Source: Ferdinandcohnia sp036965165 | GTDB lineage: Bacteria; Bacillota; Bacilli; Bacillales; Bacillaceae_L | Assembly (NCBI RefSeq): GCF_036965165.1 | Contig: NZ_JBALOX010000038.1 | Coordinates: 1 to 46,640, forward strand | Direction: 5' to 3' | DNA: 46,640 nt | Part shown: in pieces, positions 33,510 through 41,784 of the stretch | Position numbering within the stretch: position 1 is the stretch's first letter | Layout: every line of letters starts with the position of its first letter | Made by a program: the position numbers and the translations under genes | The notes under the pieces: model-generated | What the model was told of the DNA's origin: nothing | The model's input: only the letters and a program-made list of their open reading frames with translations | Database searches by the model: none

Positions 33510-34541
33510 TTATGTGAAGTATTCTAGTTTTGCATTTGGGAAAAATTTTTCCATGTAAGAGTATAAGTGTTTTTTAATATCTTCTTCTTCGTCTTTTTGG
33601 TAAATGTATTTTCCGATACCGTATTTCCCCCACTTATACCTTCTTTTTTCTTCGTCCAATTCTAACTTGGTCATCGGGTAGTTTTTCTCGATGACTCTTT
33701 TTGCTGGCTTTGTAAACCGATGTTGAATGAATTCAAAGGTTAAGTCCTTTTTTGCTTCTGGCGGTAGTTCTGCTTCTAAACGCTCAAACATCTTATAGTA
33801 TCCGTCTTCCCAGCCTTCATGTAGATAAATGGGGGCAACGATAAAACCAAGTGGATATCCGGCTCTCGCGACTTTACCCGCGGCTTCAATTCTCTTTTCT
33901 AAAGGAGAAGTCCCTGGCTCGAAGTTTTTTACAATATAATCAGCATTCATACTAAAGCGGAACCTTGTTTTCCCATTATGATTGGCATCCAATAAATGAT
34001 CAACGTGATGAAACTTTGTCACAAATCTGAGCTTACCTAGCTCTGATCTTCCGAAATGTTCGATTGCCCTTTTAAGAGTGTGCGTCATGTGATCGATTCC
34101 AACGATATCTGATGTACATGATGCTTCAAACCTTGTAAATTCGGGGGCACGTTCTTCCATATACTTATCAGCAGCCTCTAAGATTTCCTCGACATTTACA
34201 TATGTACGTATATAGGGTTTGCTCCCCATGGTCGTTTGCAAATAACAGTAATGACAATGCCCCATGCATCCAGTTGCAAAAGGAATAGCATACTCTGCTG
34301 ATGGCTTCGAAGTATCAAATTTAAGGGTTTTCCGTATACCAACGACAAGGGTTGATTTTGCAACACGATACTTTTGAAAATCGTTGTCGCCAGGTAAATT
34401 TCTTATTTGATTGTGTGATGTCGTATATCGGATTTCTACGTCCATGTTTTCAAACTTTTTGAGAAGTTCTTTTCCTAAAGGATAATCTAATGCGTCTGGC
34501 TCGAAATAAACGAGCTTTGGTATGAATGGTGGTCTATCCAT
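33510..34541 (-). CDS. splB: Spore photoproduct lyase
   Basis: Radical-SAM enzyme that reverses the 5-thyminyl-5,6-dihydrothymine lesion in spore DNA at germination. The 343-aa protein has the SPL-specific cluster motif CMGHCHYC (C-x3-C-x2-C, residues about 93-100) and the H-donor cysteine within EASCTSDIVGID (about 143), as in B. subtilis Cys141. Start overlaps the splA stop in TAATG, so translation is coupled. Its presence shows the host makes endospores. The two uvsE genes nearby add a second UV repair route. Confidence 0.97.
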   Translation of the reverse strand: MDRPPFIPKLVYFEPDALDYPLGKELLKKFENMDVEIRYTTSHNQIRNLPGDNDFQKYRVAKSTLVVGIRKTLKFDTSKPSAEYAIPFATGCMGHCHYCYLQTTMGSKPYIRTYVNVEEILEAADKYMEERAPEFTRFEASCTSDIVGIDHMTHTLKRAIEHFGRSELGKLRFVTKFHHVDHLLDANHNGKTRFRFSMNADYIVKNFEPGTSPLEKRIEAAGKVARAGYPLGFIVAPIYLHEGWEDGYYKMFERLEAELPPEAKKDLTFEFIQHRFTKPAKRVIEKNYPMTKLELDEEKRRYKWGKYGIGKYIYQKDEEEDIKKHLYSYMEKFFPNAKLEYFT

Positions 34542-34780
34542 TAATCTAATGTCCCTTCTGTAGTATTCCCGTAATAATAGTTATAGGCTTGGTTTGCCTC
34601 TTCTTCCGTGGAATAAACTGCGACTTCGTCTGATAATGGGTAATACGTTTCGTATAAAAACAGGGCCAGCTCTTCGGGTCTCTCAGGGTTATTGACAACA
34701 GCAGCAGCTTGAATATTGGCTACATCCTGAGTGTGGGGATTTCGATAAAATACATAAACAACATCTCCAGCTTGATACAT
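34541..34780 (-). CDS. splA: SplA, regulator of spore photoproduct lyase
   Basis: A 79-aa protein of the SplA family, named as a negative regulator of splAB in B. subtilis. It begins MYQAGDVVYVFYRNPHTQDV, the family signature, with an AAAGGTGATG site before the ATG. It overlaps splB by one base. A sigma-G promoter is expected upstream (34781-34900) but I could not place it confidently. Confidence 0.92.
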   Translation of the reverse strand: MYQAGDVVYVFYRNPHTQDVANIQAAAVVNNPERPEELALFLYETYYPLSDEVAVYSTEEEANQAYNYYYGNTTEGTLD

Positions 34781-34952
34781 TTGACATCACCTTTCAATTT
34801 ATTAAATTATGTAAAGATCCTTTTTACTCATTTTTTCAATTCGTTCAATAAGTTATGTCTACTTGTTTATGGAAAAATGAAGTTCATGTATGTAAAAGCA
34901 GTCTTTTGAAAATAATACCAATTATAACTATGATTTTTTGAGGTGAAAAACT

Positions 34953-35378
34953 GTGATTACATTAAATTCGGTAATTGATGGGAAAAAAGCAAATTTTGGT
35001 GCCGTTCGAGATATTTTTGATTCGCATGGATGTAGCTTTTGCAGTAATTTTGAATATGATCAAGGGAAATTTGATGCAGTGTTAAATCGTGAAAATGGGG
35101 AAACAATCTATTTACGGGTACCTTTTTTTGTGGTGAAAGGAATGCTTGATCATTCCAGTGCTGAAATTCAATTTGGTACGCCATATGTTATAAAGCATAT
35201 CGTCAATTTTGGTCTAGATTATGATCAAAATTCTTTTATTACAGGAACAACCGGACTTGATCAATTCCAAGAGCCACTTGATAAGGATGGACATATTTCA
35301 GATAAAAGCAGATGGGAACAAGCTGGTGTCGAAGTAGTTGAGCGTATTTACAATTCTATGAGAGAATTAGTATCGTAA
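34953..35378 (+). CDS. yugN: YugN-like family protein
   Basis: A 141-aa protein of the YugN family, of unknown role. Recognisable parts are GCSFCSNFEYDQGKFDAVL, TIYLRVPFFVVKGMLD and the C-terminal WEQAGVEVVERIYNSM. GAGGTGA stands 6-7 nt before the GTG start. The Cys pair CSFC at residues about 27-30 is notable. It is divergent from splA and ends at a terminator shared with uvsE. Confidence 0.85.
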   Translation: MITLNSVIDGKKANFGAVRDIFDSHGCSFCSNFEYDQGKFDAVLNRENGETIYLRVPFFVVKGMLDHSSAEIQFGTPYVIKHIVNFGLDYDQNSFITGTTGLDQFQEPLDKDGHISDKSRWEQAGVEVVERIYNSMRELVS

Positions 35379-35381
35379 AAT

Positions 35382-35408
35382 GGGACGAGTTTTTTCGTCC
35401 CGTTTTTA
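35382..35408. terminator. Terminator between yugN and uvsE
   Basis: GGGACGA pairs with TCGTCCC around a T loop and is followed by GTTTTTA. It lies between convergent genes. Confidence 0.8.
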
Positions 35409-35414
35409 TTTGAG

Positions 35415-36380
35415 TTATTTTAAATAAAATGATGAGCTATCAATCATTTCAACATCATCTCTCGTTTTGATTTCCTCGATTAGTTTAAAGAGAGCTGCGT
35501 CTTTTTGCTTTGCTTCGATCATACAGTCGATTTGTGGCACACTTTCTTTTATTTCTTTTAAAAACGTAAAAAACATCTCAACATCTACATAGTCAGCATG
35601 ATGACGAAAGGCTTCCTGGCTCTTTGGACTTGAAATATGCATTTTGATCGGAAGTGGGGAATGCTTCCACGTCTGTACCACGCGATCCCAATGATATTCC
35701 CAATTTGGGTTTTGATGGTGGGCTAAGTGGTGGTGATAATCAAATACAAGTGGAATATTTAATTTTTCGCAAAGGTAAAGAGTATCCTCTAGGGTAAAGG
35801 ATGTATCATCATTTTCAAGCATCATCATGCTTTGAATTTTTGCGGGGACGTCCATCCAATTAGTAACGAAACGTTCCAGTGAAACTTCGGTTTCTTTATA
35901 ATTTCCCCCAACGTGCATGACACAGCGATGAATAGGCTCGATCCCCATTGCCTTCAATAAGAGATAGTGGAGCTTCAAAGTACGTATTGAGTTTTTTAAA
36001 ATTTCTAATTGAGGAGAATTAATCAGTACAAAATGATCGGGATGAAAATCAATCCGAATGCCATGTTCCTTCGCAAAATCCCCAATTTCACATAGACTCG
36101 ATTTTAACGGTTTGAGATAATTCCAATCGAGAAGATCCTCATGATTGGCTAACGGAATCAGCCGGGAGGTGAGTCGGTAGAAATGAATGTCAGATGCTGC
36201 ATTATGCTTTAAAAGTCTTAGGGTATTGTGTAGATTTGTTTGGGCGATCCGCTCCAATTTGTGAATCGCAGCTTCACGGTCTTCTATTTTTTGAAATTGA
36301 GCAAACGTCATTGTTTTTGAGGGAGAAGCATTTTTCAGTTCTGTACTCATTGCCACATATCCAAGGCGGACTATTGTCAC
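35415..36380 (-). CDS. uvsE: UV damage endonuclease UvsE, copy A
   Basis: Nicks DNA 5' of UV photoproducts and some other lesions (UVDE pathway). The 321-aa TIM-barrel protein has the expected metal-site residues: FHPDHF, MHVGGNY, MLENDD, DYHHH, KMHISSPKS (carboxylatable Lys and His) and MIEAKQK. The GTG start follows GGGTGAGGTGA. It differs strongly from the second UvsE immediately upstream (copy B), so this is an old duplication or independent acquisition rather than a recent tandem copy. Only 57 bp separate the two genes; they may be cotranscribed. Confidence 0.93.
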   Translation of the reverse strand: MTIVRLGYVAMSTELKNASPSKTMTFAQFQKIEDREAAIHKLERIAQTNLHNTLRLLKHNAASDIHFYRLTSRLIPLANHEDLLDWNYLKPLKSSLCEIGDFAKEHGIRIDFHPDHFVLINSPQLEILKNSIRTLKLHYLLLKAMGIEPIHRCVMHVGGNYKETEVSLERFVTNWMDVPAKIQSMMMLENDDTSFTLEDTLYLCEKLNIPLVFDYHHHLAHHQNPNWEYHWDRVVQTWKHSPLPIKMHISSPKSQEAFRHHADYVDVEMFFTFLKEIKESVPQIDCMIEAKQKDAALFKLIEEIKTRDDVEMIDSSSFYLK

Positions 36381-36411
36381 AGTTGTTCACCTCACCCTTA
36401 ATAATCTTATC

Positions 36412-36439
36412 AGGGACAGTTACTGCCCCTGGAGTCCCT
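36412..36439. repeat. GGGACAG...CTGCCCC palindromic repeat between uvsE genes
   Basis: GGGACAGTTACTGCCCC is a short near-palindrome, followed by a GGAGTCCCT extension, filling much of the 57-bp gap between the two uvsE genes and touching the stop of copy B. It belongs with the other GGGAC-type elements of the window. Confidence 0.6.
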
Positions 36440-37391
36440 ACCACTCAACGGTTGAACTAGATATTCGTTTTACCCCTCTGATGGAAGATATATCTTCTAC
36501 AAGCTTGTTCATAGCTAAGTTTTTTTGTTTGGCTTCAATCATGATGTCAAAGTCCTGATTGAGAGCTTTCGCCATTTGTAAAAAAGGCATAATAAAGTCT
36601 AAGGACACAAAATCAGCATGTGAACGGTAGGCTTTTTCTGATTTCGGCGATGAAATATGGACTTTGGGTACTGTTGTTTTGTCGTTCCATGTTTGAAAAA
36701 TACGCTCCAAATAGGGGGGGAGTTCGACTCCTTCTTTGTTCGCCATATGGTGGTGATAATCTAGAATCATTGGGATGTTTTCTTTTTCACAGGCAAGCAG
36801 TGTTTCCTCCACATTGTAAGTCTTATCATCATTTTCAAGTGTCATTTGTTTCTTGATTTCTTTTGGCAGTCCTTTGAGGTTTTGATGGAACCTCACCAAT
36901 GATTTTTCTTTATCTCCATAGGCTCCACCAATATGTATGTTCAGAATTCCTTTTTCAAGCGAATTAAGAGCTTTTAGCATCTTGTAGTGAAATTCCATGT
37001 CGATGATCGCATTTTTCGTGACTTCATCCCTTGGGCTTGTGAAAAGGGTGAACTGATTGGGATGGAAGCTAACCCTCATTTTATAATGATTGATTAGTTG
37101 TCCGAGTTCATCCCATTCTTCCTTAAAGGGAGTAATAAAATCCCACATCACTTCAGGATGAGTGGCTAAGGGTACAAGTGAGCTTGAAAGCCGATACAGC
37201 TCAATTTCGTGTGCAATATTATAATGCAGAATCCTTTTTGTATGAAGTAAATTCTGTGCGGTAACGAATTTCAGCTTTTCCAATCGTTCATCTTTGGGAA
37301 GTGCTGCGTACCGTGTAAACGTTAATGATTTTGAAGGGCTTGCATCCCACAATCCCAATGCATTTGCAACATAACCAAATCGAATTTTCAT
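36438..37391 (-). CDS. uvsE: UV damage endonuclease UvsE, copy B
   Basis: A 317-aa UVDE-family nuclease. All metal-site motifs are kept: FHPNQF, IHIGGAYG, TLENDD, DYHHH, KVHISSPKS and MIEAKQK. It begins MKIRFGYVANAL, the usual UvsE opening, so the start at 37391 (GAGGG upstream) is preferred to the longer frame from 37472. Sequence agreement with copy A is confined mostly to these motifs. Together with splB the region provides two enzymatically different UV lesion repair routes. Confidence 0.93.
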   Translation of the reverse strand: MKIRFGYVANALGLWDASPSKSLTFTRYAALPKDERLEKLKFVTAQNLLHTKRILHYNIAHEIELYRLSSSLVPLATHPEVMWDFITPFKEEWDELGQLINHYKMRVSFHPNQFTLFTSPRDEVTKNAIIDMEFHYKMLKALNSLEKGILNIHIGGAYGDKEKSLVRFHQNLKGLPKEIKKQMTLENDDKTYNVEETLLACEKENIPMILDYHHHMANKEGVELPPYLERIFQTWNDKTTVPKVHISSPKSEKAYRSHADFVSLDFIMPFLQMAKALNQDFDIMIEAKQKNLAMNKLVEDISSIRGVKRISSSTVEW

Positions 37392-37499
37392 CTTAACCCT
37401 CTTTTGGCACGGAGATATCGTTCCATTTTTATATTTGTCGTAGGGCAATGAATCTATCCCACTTACCCACAATTTTGTTATATTTAATTTAAGGAGAAT

Positions 37500-38438
37500 A
37501 TGATGTTATTATGCGGACTGTTTTATTTTTATGGGGGAGTGATGGGGATCGATAGGTATATGAGGTATTTTGTGATGTTGGCTTTGGTGGGGAGTTTAGT
37601 GTTGAGTTTTACGTTATTATCGAAGATGAATCAGCTTGAGCAACAGGTGGAATATCTTACAACTTCTCAACAAGACGTTTCGTACAGAATAGATAATCAA
37701 GCAAGTCAGGTGTACAATGCGCTTGAGGAATTTAAAAATGACCAGAGTTGGATTAGCAGAATTACAATGAATATCGATACAAAAGATTTAAAAGATGACC
37801 AGGTGAATGCAACTTTCAATTGGCAGGTAAAGGAGTTACAAAATGATTCAGAGGTCGTGTTTCATTATTCCTATGGTAGGGGTGAGGAGTACACGGCTAT
37901 CCCTGCAAAAGAATTGCAAAATGGTCTTTTTCAAGTAATAGTCCCATTTGAATTTGAAAAAGAACCACAATGGCAGGTTGGAAATATTAGTTCAGACTCC
38001 TATCGAAGTGAAGCAGTGTCAGAAACAGAGGCAATAGATGGAAGGATTCAAGACTCAATAAACTTTTATGTAACTGTTTCTTATGAAGACTTGGTGAAGA
38101 GTAGTGAAATTCAAAATGAATATTTAGAGGACTGGAAAGCACGTTATTATGGAGTGATCCAGACAGATGTTCACATTTACAACTCTAAATTAGATATTAC
38201 ACTTATTAATTATCAAAGTGATGAAAAATCGTCTTACGTAGAAAAGGCATTCCTCCAAAAATATAAAGGAAATACATTAACTGATGAAGAAGAGCTAAAA
38301 ATGATGGAAGAATTCCCAGTAGAAGAATACAGCGAACATTTCTTCTACCTCAATCAGGTCGAACAAAAAGAAAATATCAGATATGTAATTAAGGTTGTCT
38401 ATAGCAATGGGGACACTTTCGAAAAAGAAATCTATTAG
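37500..38438 (+). CDS. Membrane-anchored protein of unknown function
   Basis: A 312-aa protein not recognised. One N-terminal membrane segment (residues about 20-41, MRYFVMLALVGSLVLSFTLL) is followed by a short heptad-like stretch (MNQLEQQVEYLTTSQQDVSY) and an Asp/Glu-rich, beta-rich extracellular domain containing WQVKELQNDSEVVFHYSYG. The topology suggests an envelope sensor or scaffold. AAGGAG lies 3 nt before ATG 37500 and 6 nt before ATG 37503, so the second may be the true start. Ends at a long hairpin. Confidence 0.8.
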   Translation: MMLLCGLFYFYGGVMGIDRYMRYFVMLALVGSLVLSFTLLSKMNQLEQQVEYLTTSQQDVSYRIDNQASQVYNALEEFKNDQSWISRITMNIDTKDLKDDQVNATFNWQVKELQNDSEVVFHYSYGRGEEYTAIPAKELQNGLFQVIVPFEFEKEPQWQVGNISSDSYRSEAVSETEAIDGRIQDSINFYVTVSYEDLVKSSEIQNEYLEDWKARYYGVIQTDVHIYNSKLDITLINYQSDEKSSYVEKAFLQKYKGNTLTDEEELKMMEEFPVEEYSEHFFYLNQVEQKENIRYVIKVVYSNGDTFEKEIY

Positions 38439-38440
38439 TG

Positions 38441-38510
38441 GGGCCAGAGAGACAGTGAACTTTCCATCTTTTCACCTTGATGGAACAATGTACGCTGTCT
38501 CTCCGAACCC
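38441..38510. repeat. Long hairpin between convergent genes, GAGAGACAG type
   Basis: GAGAGACAG (38447-38455) pairs with CTGTCTCTC (38495-38503), and inside it TTCCATC (38462-38468) pairs with GATGGAA (38479-38485). No T-run follows on either strand, so it looks more like a repeat element than a standard terminator, although it sits where one is expected. Confidence 0.65.
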
Positions 38511-39529
38511 TAAACAATAAAGAAAACAATAATAGACAAGGCAACCGAGGTGAACAGCATTGCGATAAGCGGTCGTAAAGCCTTTGTCAGTAATTCTTTT
38601 AAACTAACATTTAGCCCAAGTCCGACCATTGCTGCAGTTAAAAGCCATGTTGTCAAGTTGAATAGGGCTTCCATTACATTTTCGGGTACAGGAATAGAAT
38701 GGCCCAAAACATAGCTTCCTAGAATGCTTAAAAGAATAAATCCTACTAGAAACCAAGGGAATTCCATTTTGGTTCCCGAAGCTTCCCTATTTTTGTACTT
38801 CATCATTCCGATTAGAATAAAGCAAAGTGGGATTAGTAAAAAGACTCGTCCTAACTTTGCCAACATCCCGATGGCAATTGCGTCGTCACCAGCAGGTGCT
38901 GTTGCTAGTGCCACATGGGCAACCTCGTGAAGGCTCGTTCCTGACCACATCCCATATTGAAGAGCGTCTAATGGTAAAAATGGACGGAGAATGATATAAA
39001 TGATTGAAAAAAGGGTCCCCATTAATGCGATAATGCCAACGCTAATGGCGGTGTCCTCGTCTTTTGATTTAATAATTGGTGCAACCGCGGCGATTGCAGC
39101 CGCACCACACACACCAGTTCCAACCCCGAGTAATAGAGAAATTTTTTTATCAGCTTTGAATAGTTTTGCAAGTCCAATCGTTGTTAAAATGGCAAAAATG
39201 ATAACCCCTGCATCACGGAGTAAGAGCCAGATACCGTCTTCAAGGACAACTGCTATGTTTAATTTTAGACCGTATAAAATAATAGCTGCTCGGAGTAAAC
39301 GTTTTGAAGAAAATGCAATTCCAGTTTTGATGGTTTCAGGATACCCGAATATTTGTCGATATACAACTGCAAAGAGAATCGCACATGCCATTTGCCCAAC
39401 ATGATTGAATCCGGGAACCATTGCTAACAGGTATCCGAAAAAAGCGATAAGAAATGTAAAAGCTACACCAGCGCTCCATATCGCTATTTTGGGTAAAGTA
39501 TGTTGTGGGTTGTATCGCTCTAATTCCAT
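38510..39529 (-). CDS. YeiH family putative sulfate/anion exporter
   Basis: A 339-aa protein with about ten membrane helices of the YeiH/UPF0324 family, annotated as putative sulfate exporters. Signature parts are FSSKRLLRAAIILYGLKLN, LLGVGTGVCGAAAIAAVAPI and GTSLHEVAHVALA. Start at 39529 is supported by GGAGGTG. It is divergent from a LysR regulator, the usual arrangement for this family; in Bacillus the related LysR is CysL, of sulphur assimilation. Confidence 0.88.
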   Translation of the reverse strand: MELERYNPQHTLPKIAIWSAGVAFTFLIAFFGYLLAMVPGFNHVGQMACAILFAVVYRQIFGYPETIKTGIAFSSKRLLRAAIILYGLKLNIAVVLEDGIWLLLRDAGVIIFAILTTIGLAKLFKADKKISLLLGVGTGVCGAAAIAAVAPIIKSKDEDTAISVGIIALMGTLFSIIYIILRPFLPLDALQYGMWSGTSLHEVAHVALATAPAGDDAIAIGMLAKLGRVFLLIPLCFILIGMMKYKNREASGTKMEFPWFLVGFILLSILGSYVLGHSIPVPENVMEALFNLTTWLLTAAMVGLGLNVSLKELLTKALRPLIAMLFTSVALSIIVFFIV

Positions 39530-39592
39530 TAAAAGCACCTCCTTCTTTTACTATAGAAGGGTTAACTGTATAAGGAAAATAATTATATCTAA

Positions 39593-39604
39593 TTATCATG
39601 ATAA
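39593..39604. promoter_or_regulatory. 12-bp palindrome in yeiH-lysR divergent region
   Basis: TTATCATGATAA is a perfect palindrome located between the divergent genes, 10 bp upstream of a TATAAT (39614-39619) that could be the lysR -10. A LysR dimer site here could control both genes. Confidence 0.5.
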
Positions 39605-39643
39605 GCAAAATGTTATAATAAAAAAATAAGGAGGGATGAAAAA

Positions 39644-40555
39644 GTGGACCAACAACTACAGGTTTTTATATCGGTTGTAGAAAATAAGAATTTCTCACGT
39701 GCAGCAGATAAATTACATATGACCCAACCGGCGGTTAGCCAATATATCCGTACCTTTGAAGATAATCTGGGGGTCCGCCTTCTTGACCGAACAAATAAAT
39801 ATGTCCGGGTCACGAAGGCTGGCGAAATTGTCTACCATCATGCAAAAGAGATTGTAGCATTGTACACCAGAATGGGAAGTTTGCTAGATGATTTAACAAA
39901 CCAAGTAAAAGGTCCACTCACGATCGGTGCAAGCTATACTTATGGTGAATATGTTCTTCCGCACGTAATTGCAAAAATGAAAAAACAATACCCTGACATC
40001 CAGCCTACGGTCACGATTGGCAACACTGAAAAAATAGCAGAATTGGTAGGAAATCATCAATTAGATGTCGGTATAATTGAAGGGCAGATAAAAAAGGATA
40101 ACCAAATGGGAATCCAGGATTTTGCCGAGGATCATATGGTGTTTATAGTCTCAACTAAACACCCGTTGAGTCTACAAAATGTCAAAGTAACAAAGGAAGA
40201 ATTAGATAACCAGACCTGGATTTTACGTGAGGAAGGCTCCGGTACAAGAGAAGCAGGAGAAAATGTATTTAACCAACTACAGATTTCTCCCAAAAATATT
40301 ATGACATTCGGAAGCACTCAAGCAATCAAAGAAGCCGTGGAGGCAGGTTTAGGAATCAGCTTTTTATCAAAGCTCGTCGTTCAAAAGGAATTAAAACAAG
40401 GCACCCTGAAAATTGTGGAACTTCCGGGACTTCCATTTACAAGGAAATTCTCAATCATCACAAACTCTCCATTCCAAACTAAAGCTCTCAAAGAATTTAT
40501 TGCACTTCTAAGGAGCCAGAGGGACGGTTCTATTAGTTCCTTTGGGGACTTCTGA
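39644..40555 (+). CDS. LysR family transcriptional regulator (CysL-like)
   Basis: A 303-aa regulator with an N-terminal winged helix (residues 1-60; FSRAADKLHMTQPAVSQYI) and a periplasmic-binding-like effector domain (GPLTIGASYTYGEYVLPHV; WILREEGSGTRE). GTG start with AGGAGGG upstream. It likely controls the divergent YeiH exporter. The last 11 residues (GSISSFGDF end) are encoded by a 143-bp inverted-repeat element starting at 40521, so the natural C-terminus has been replaced or extended by a repeat. Confidence 0.92.
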   Translation: MDQQLQVFISVVENKNFSRAADKLHMTQPAVSQYIRTFEDNLGVRLLDRTNKYVRVTKAGEIVYHHAKEIVALYTRMGSLLDDLTNQVKGPLTIGASYTYGEYVLPHVIAKMKKQYPDIQPTVTIGNTEKIAELVGNHQLDVGIIEGQIKKDNQMGIQDFAEDHMVFIVSTKHPLSLQNVKVTKEELDNQTWILREEGSGTREAGENVFNQLQISPKNIMTFGSTQAIKEAVEAGLGISFLSKLVVQKELKQGTLKIVELPGLPFTRKFSIITNSPFQTKALKEFIALLRSQRDGSISSFGDF

Positions 40556-40663
40556 AAAATTATAAGGGTAACACCAAAGGAAGCGGTAGTTTGCGCCAAT
40601 TTGGAAAAAGAACCGTTCAAGTGAAACTGAAACGTAACTATTGGGGACTACAAGAACCGTCCC
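40521..40663. repeat. 143-bp element with 11-bp terminal inverted repeats
   Basis: GGGACGGTTCT (40521-40531) and AGAACCGTCCC (40653-40663) are exact reverse complements at the ends of a 143-bp segment. The segment contains two GGGGAC copies (near 40545 and 40643) and an inner AAGAACCGTT (about 40606). It begins inside the LysR gene and ends just before the ribosome site of the macro-domain gene. It looks like a small non-coding repeat of the MITE or REP kind; no transposase is present. Confidence 0.65.
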
Positions 40664-40690
40664 CGTGGTCCATGAGAGGAGAGGACAGCC

Positions 40691-41701
40691 ATGCCATTAG
40701 AGATTGTTCGAAATGATATTACTCAAATGAAGGTTGATGCGGTTGTAAATGCTGCGAATACAAAGCTGATGATGGGTGGTGGGGTGTGCGGAGCGATTTT
40801 TCGAGCTGCAGGCTCTGAAGAACTCCAAGCTGCATGTGATGAAATTGGTAGCTGCGCGGTCGGAAATGCAGTGATTACCGAAGCTTTTAAGTTGCCTTCA
40901 AAATACATCATACATACCCCTGGCCCGGTTTGGAAGGGCGGTTCAAAGAATGAAGCTAACCATTTACAAGACTCCTACTATCATTCTTTAGAGCTAGCGA
41001 AGCTCCATAAATGCAAGTCAATTGCCTTTCCGCTCATTTCAACTGGAATCTTTGGTTATCCGAAAGAGGAAGCCCTGCAAATCGCGGTTTCTACGATTAG
41101 CTCTTTTTTAATGGAACACGAAATGCTTGTCTATCTTGTTGTCTTTGACAAAGCTTCCTTTGGTGTTAGCAAGAAGTTATTTACTTCGATTCATCAATAT
41201 ATCGACGAACATTATGTAGATGAATTCGAAACGACATTCAGTCGATTCAGAAACATAGAAGTATATCAATCTGAACCTATACAGGACGCGCAGGAGGAAC
41301 TGTACGAAATTGTAGAAAGCCACGAGGTCAATAACAATTTAGTCGATCTAGTCAACCAGTTAGATGAATCATTTACTGAGAGACTTTTCCGGTTAATAGA
41401 TGAACGAGAAATGAGCGATGTAGAGACTTATAAAAGAGCAAATATAGATCGTCGGTTATTTTCAAAGATCCGCAATGAAGCGGGCTATACCCCTAAAAAG
41501 AAAACGGCGATTGCTTTTGCAATTGCATTACAATTAAACGTCGATGAAACGATTCATTTATTATCTGCTGCTGGATACATCTTGACCCATAGCAGTAAAT
41601 TTGATGTAATCATTGAATTTTTTATCAATCAAGCGAATTACAATATTCATGAAATCAATGAAGCCTTATTTATGTTCGATCAGCCGCTATTAGGTGCTTA
41701 A
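40691..41701 (+). CDS. Macro-domain protein with C-terminal helical (HTH-like) domain
   Basis: A 336-aa protein. Residues 1-165 form a macro domain that binds and often hydrolyses ADP-ribose adducts: VDAVVNAANTKLMMGGGVCGAIF, PSKYIIHTPGPVW and AFPLISTGIFGYP are all present, including the catalytic-type Asn and Gly-rich loop. A helical domain follows from about 215 (YKRANIDRRLFSKIRNEAGY; TAIAFAIALQLNVDETIHLL), resembling a DNA- or RNA-binding helix-turn-helix found in many Firmicute proteins. The ATG has GAGGAGAGGA upstream. The VWA gene follows 83 bp later after a weak hairpin. Confidence 0.88.
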   Translation: MPLEIVRNDITQMKVDAVVNAANTKLMMGGGVCGAIFRAAGSEELQAACDEIGSCAVGNAVITEAFKLPSKYIIHTPGPVWKGGSKNEANHLQDSYYHSLELAKLHKCKSIAFPLISTGIFGYPKEEALQIAVSTISSFLMEHEMLVYLVVFDKASFGVSKKLFTSIHQYIDEHYVDEFETTFSRFRNIEVYQSEPIQDAQEELYEIVESHEVNNNLVDLVNQLDESFTERLFRLIDEREMSDVETYKRANIDRRLFSKIRNEAGYTPKKKTAIAFAIALQLNVDETIHLLSAAGYILTHSSKFDVIIEFFINQANYNIHEINEALFMFDQPLLGA

Positions 41702-41705
41702 AAAT

Positions 41706-41731
41706 GTCGCTTTTGAAGCGACCTATTCTTT
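41706..41731 (+). terminator. Weak terminator after the macro-domain gene
   Basis: GTCGCTT pairs with AAGCGAC, followed by CTATTCTTTG. The T-tract is poor, so some readthrough into the VWA gene is likely. Confidence 0.55.
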
Positions 41732-41784
41732 GTTTAATCTTGTTATCCTAAGTTTGTAAATAAAAACGAACGGAGGATAACAAG

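Noticed and set aside
38724..39404. Plus-strand ORFs of 68 and 134 aa
   Set aside because: Antisense to the YeiH gene, without ribosome sites.
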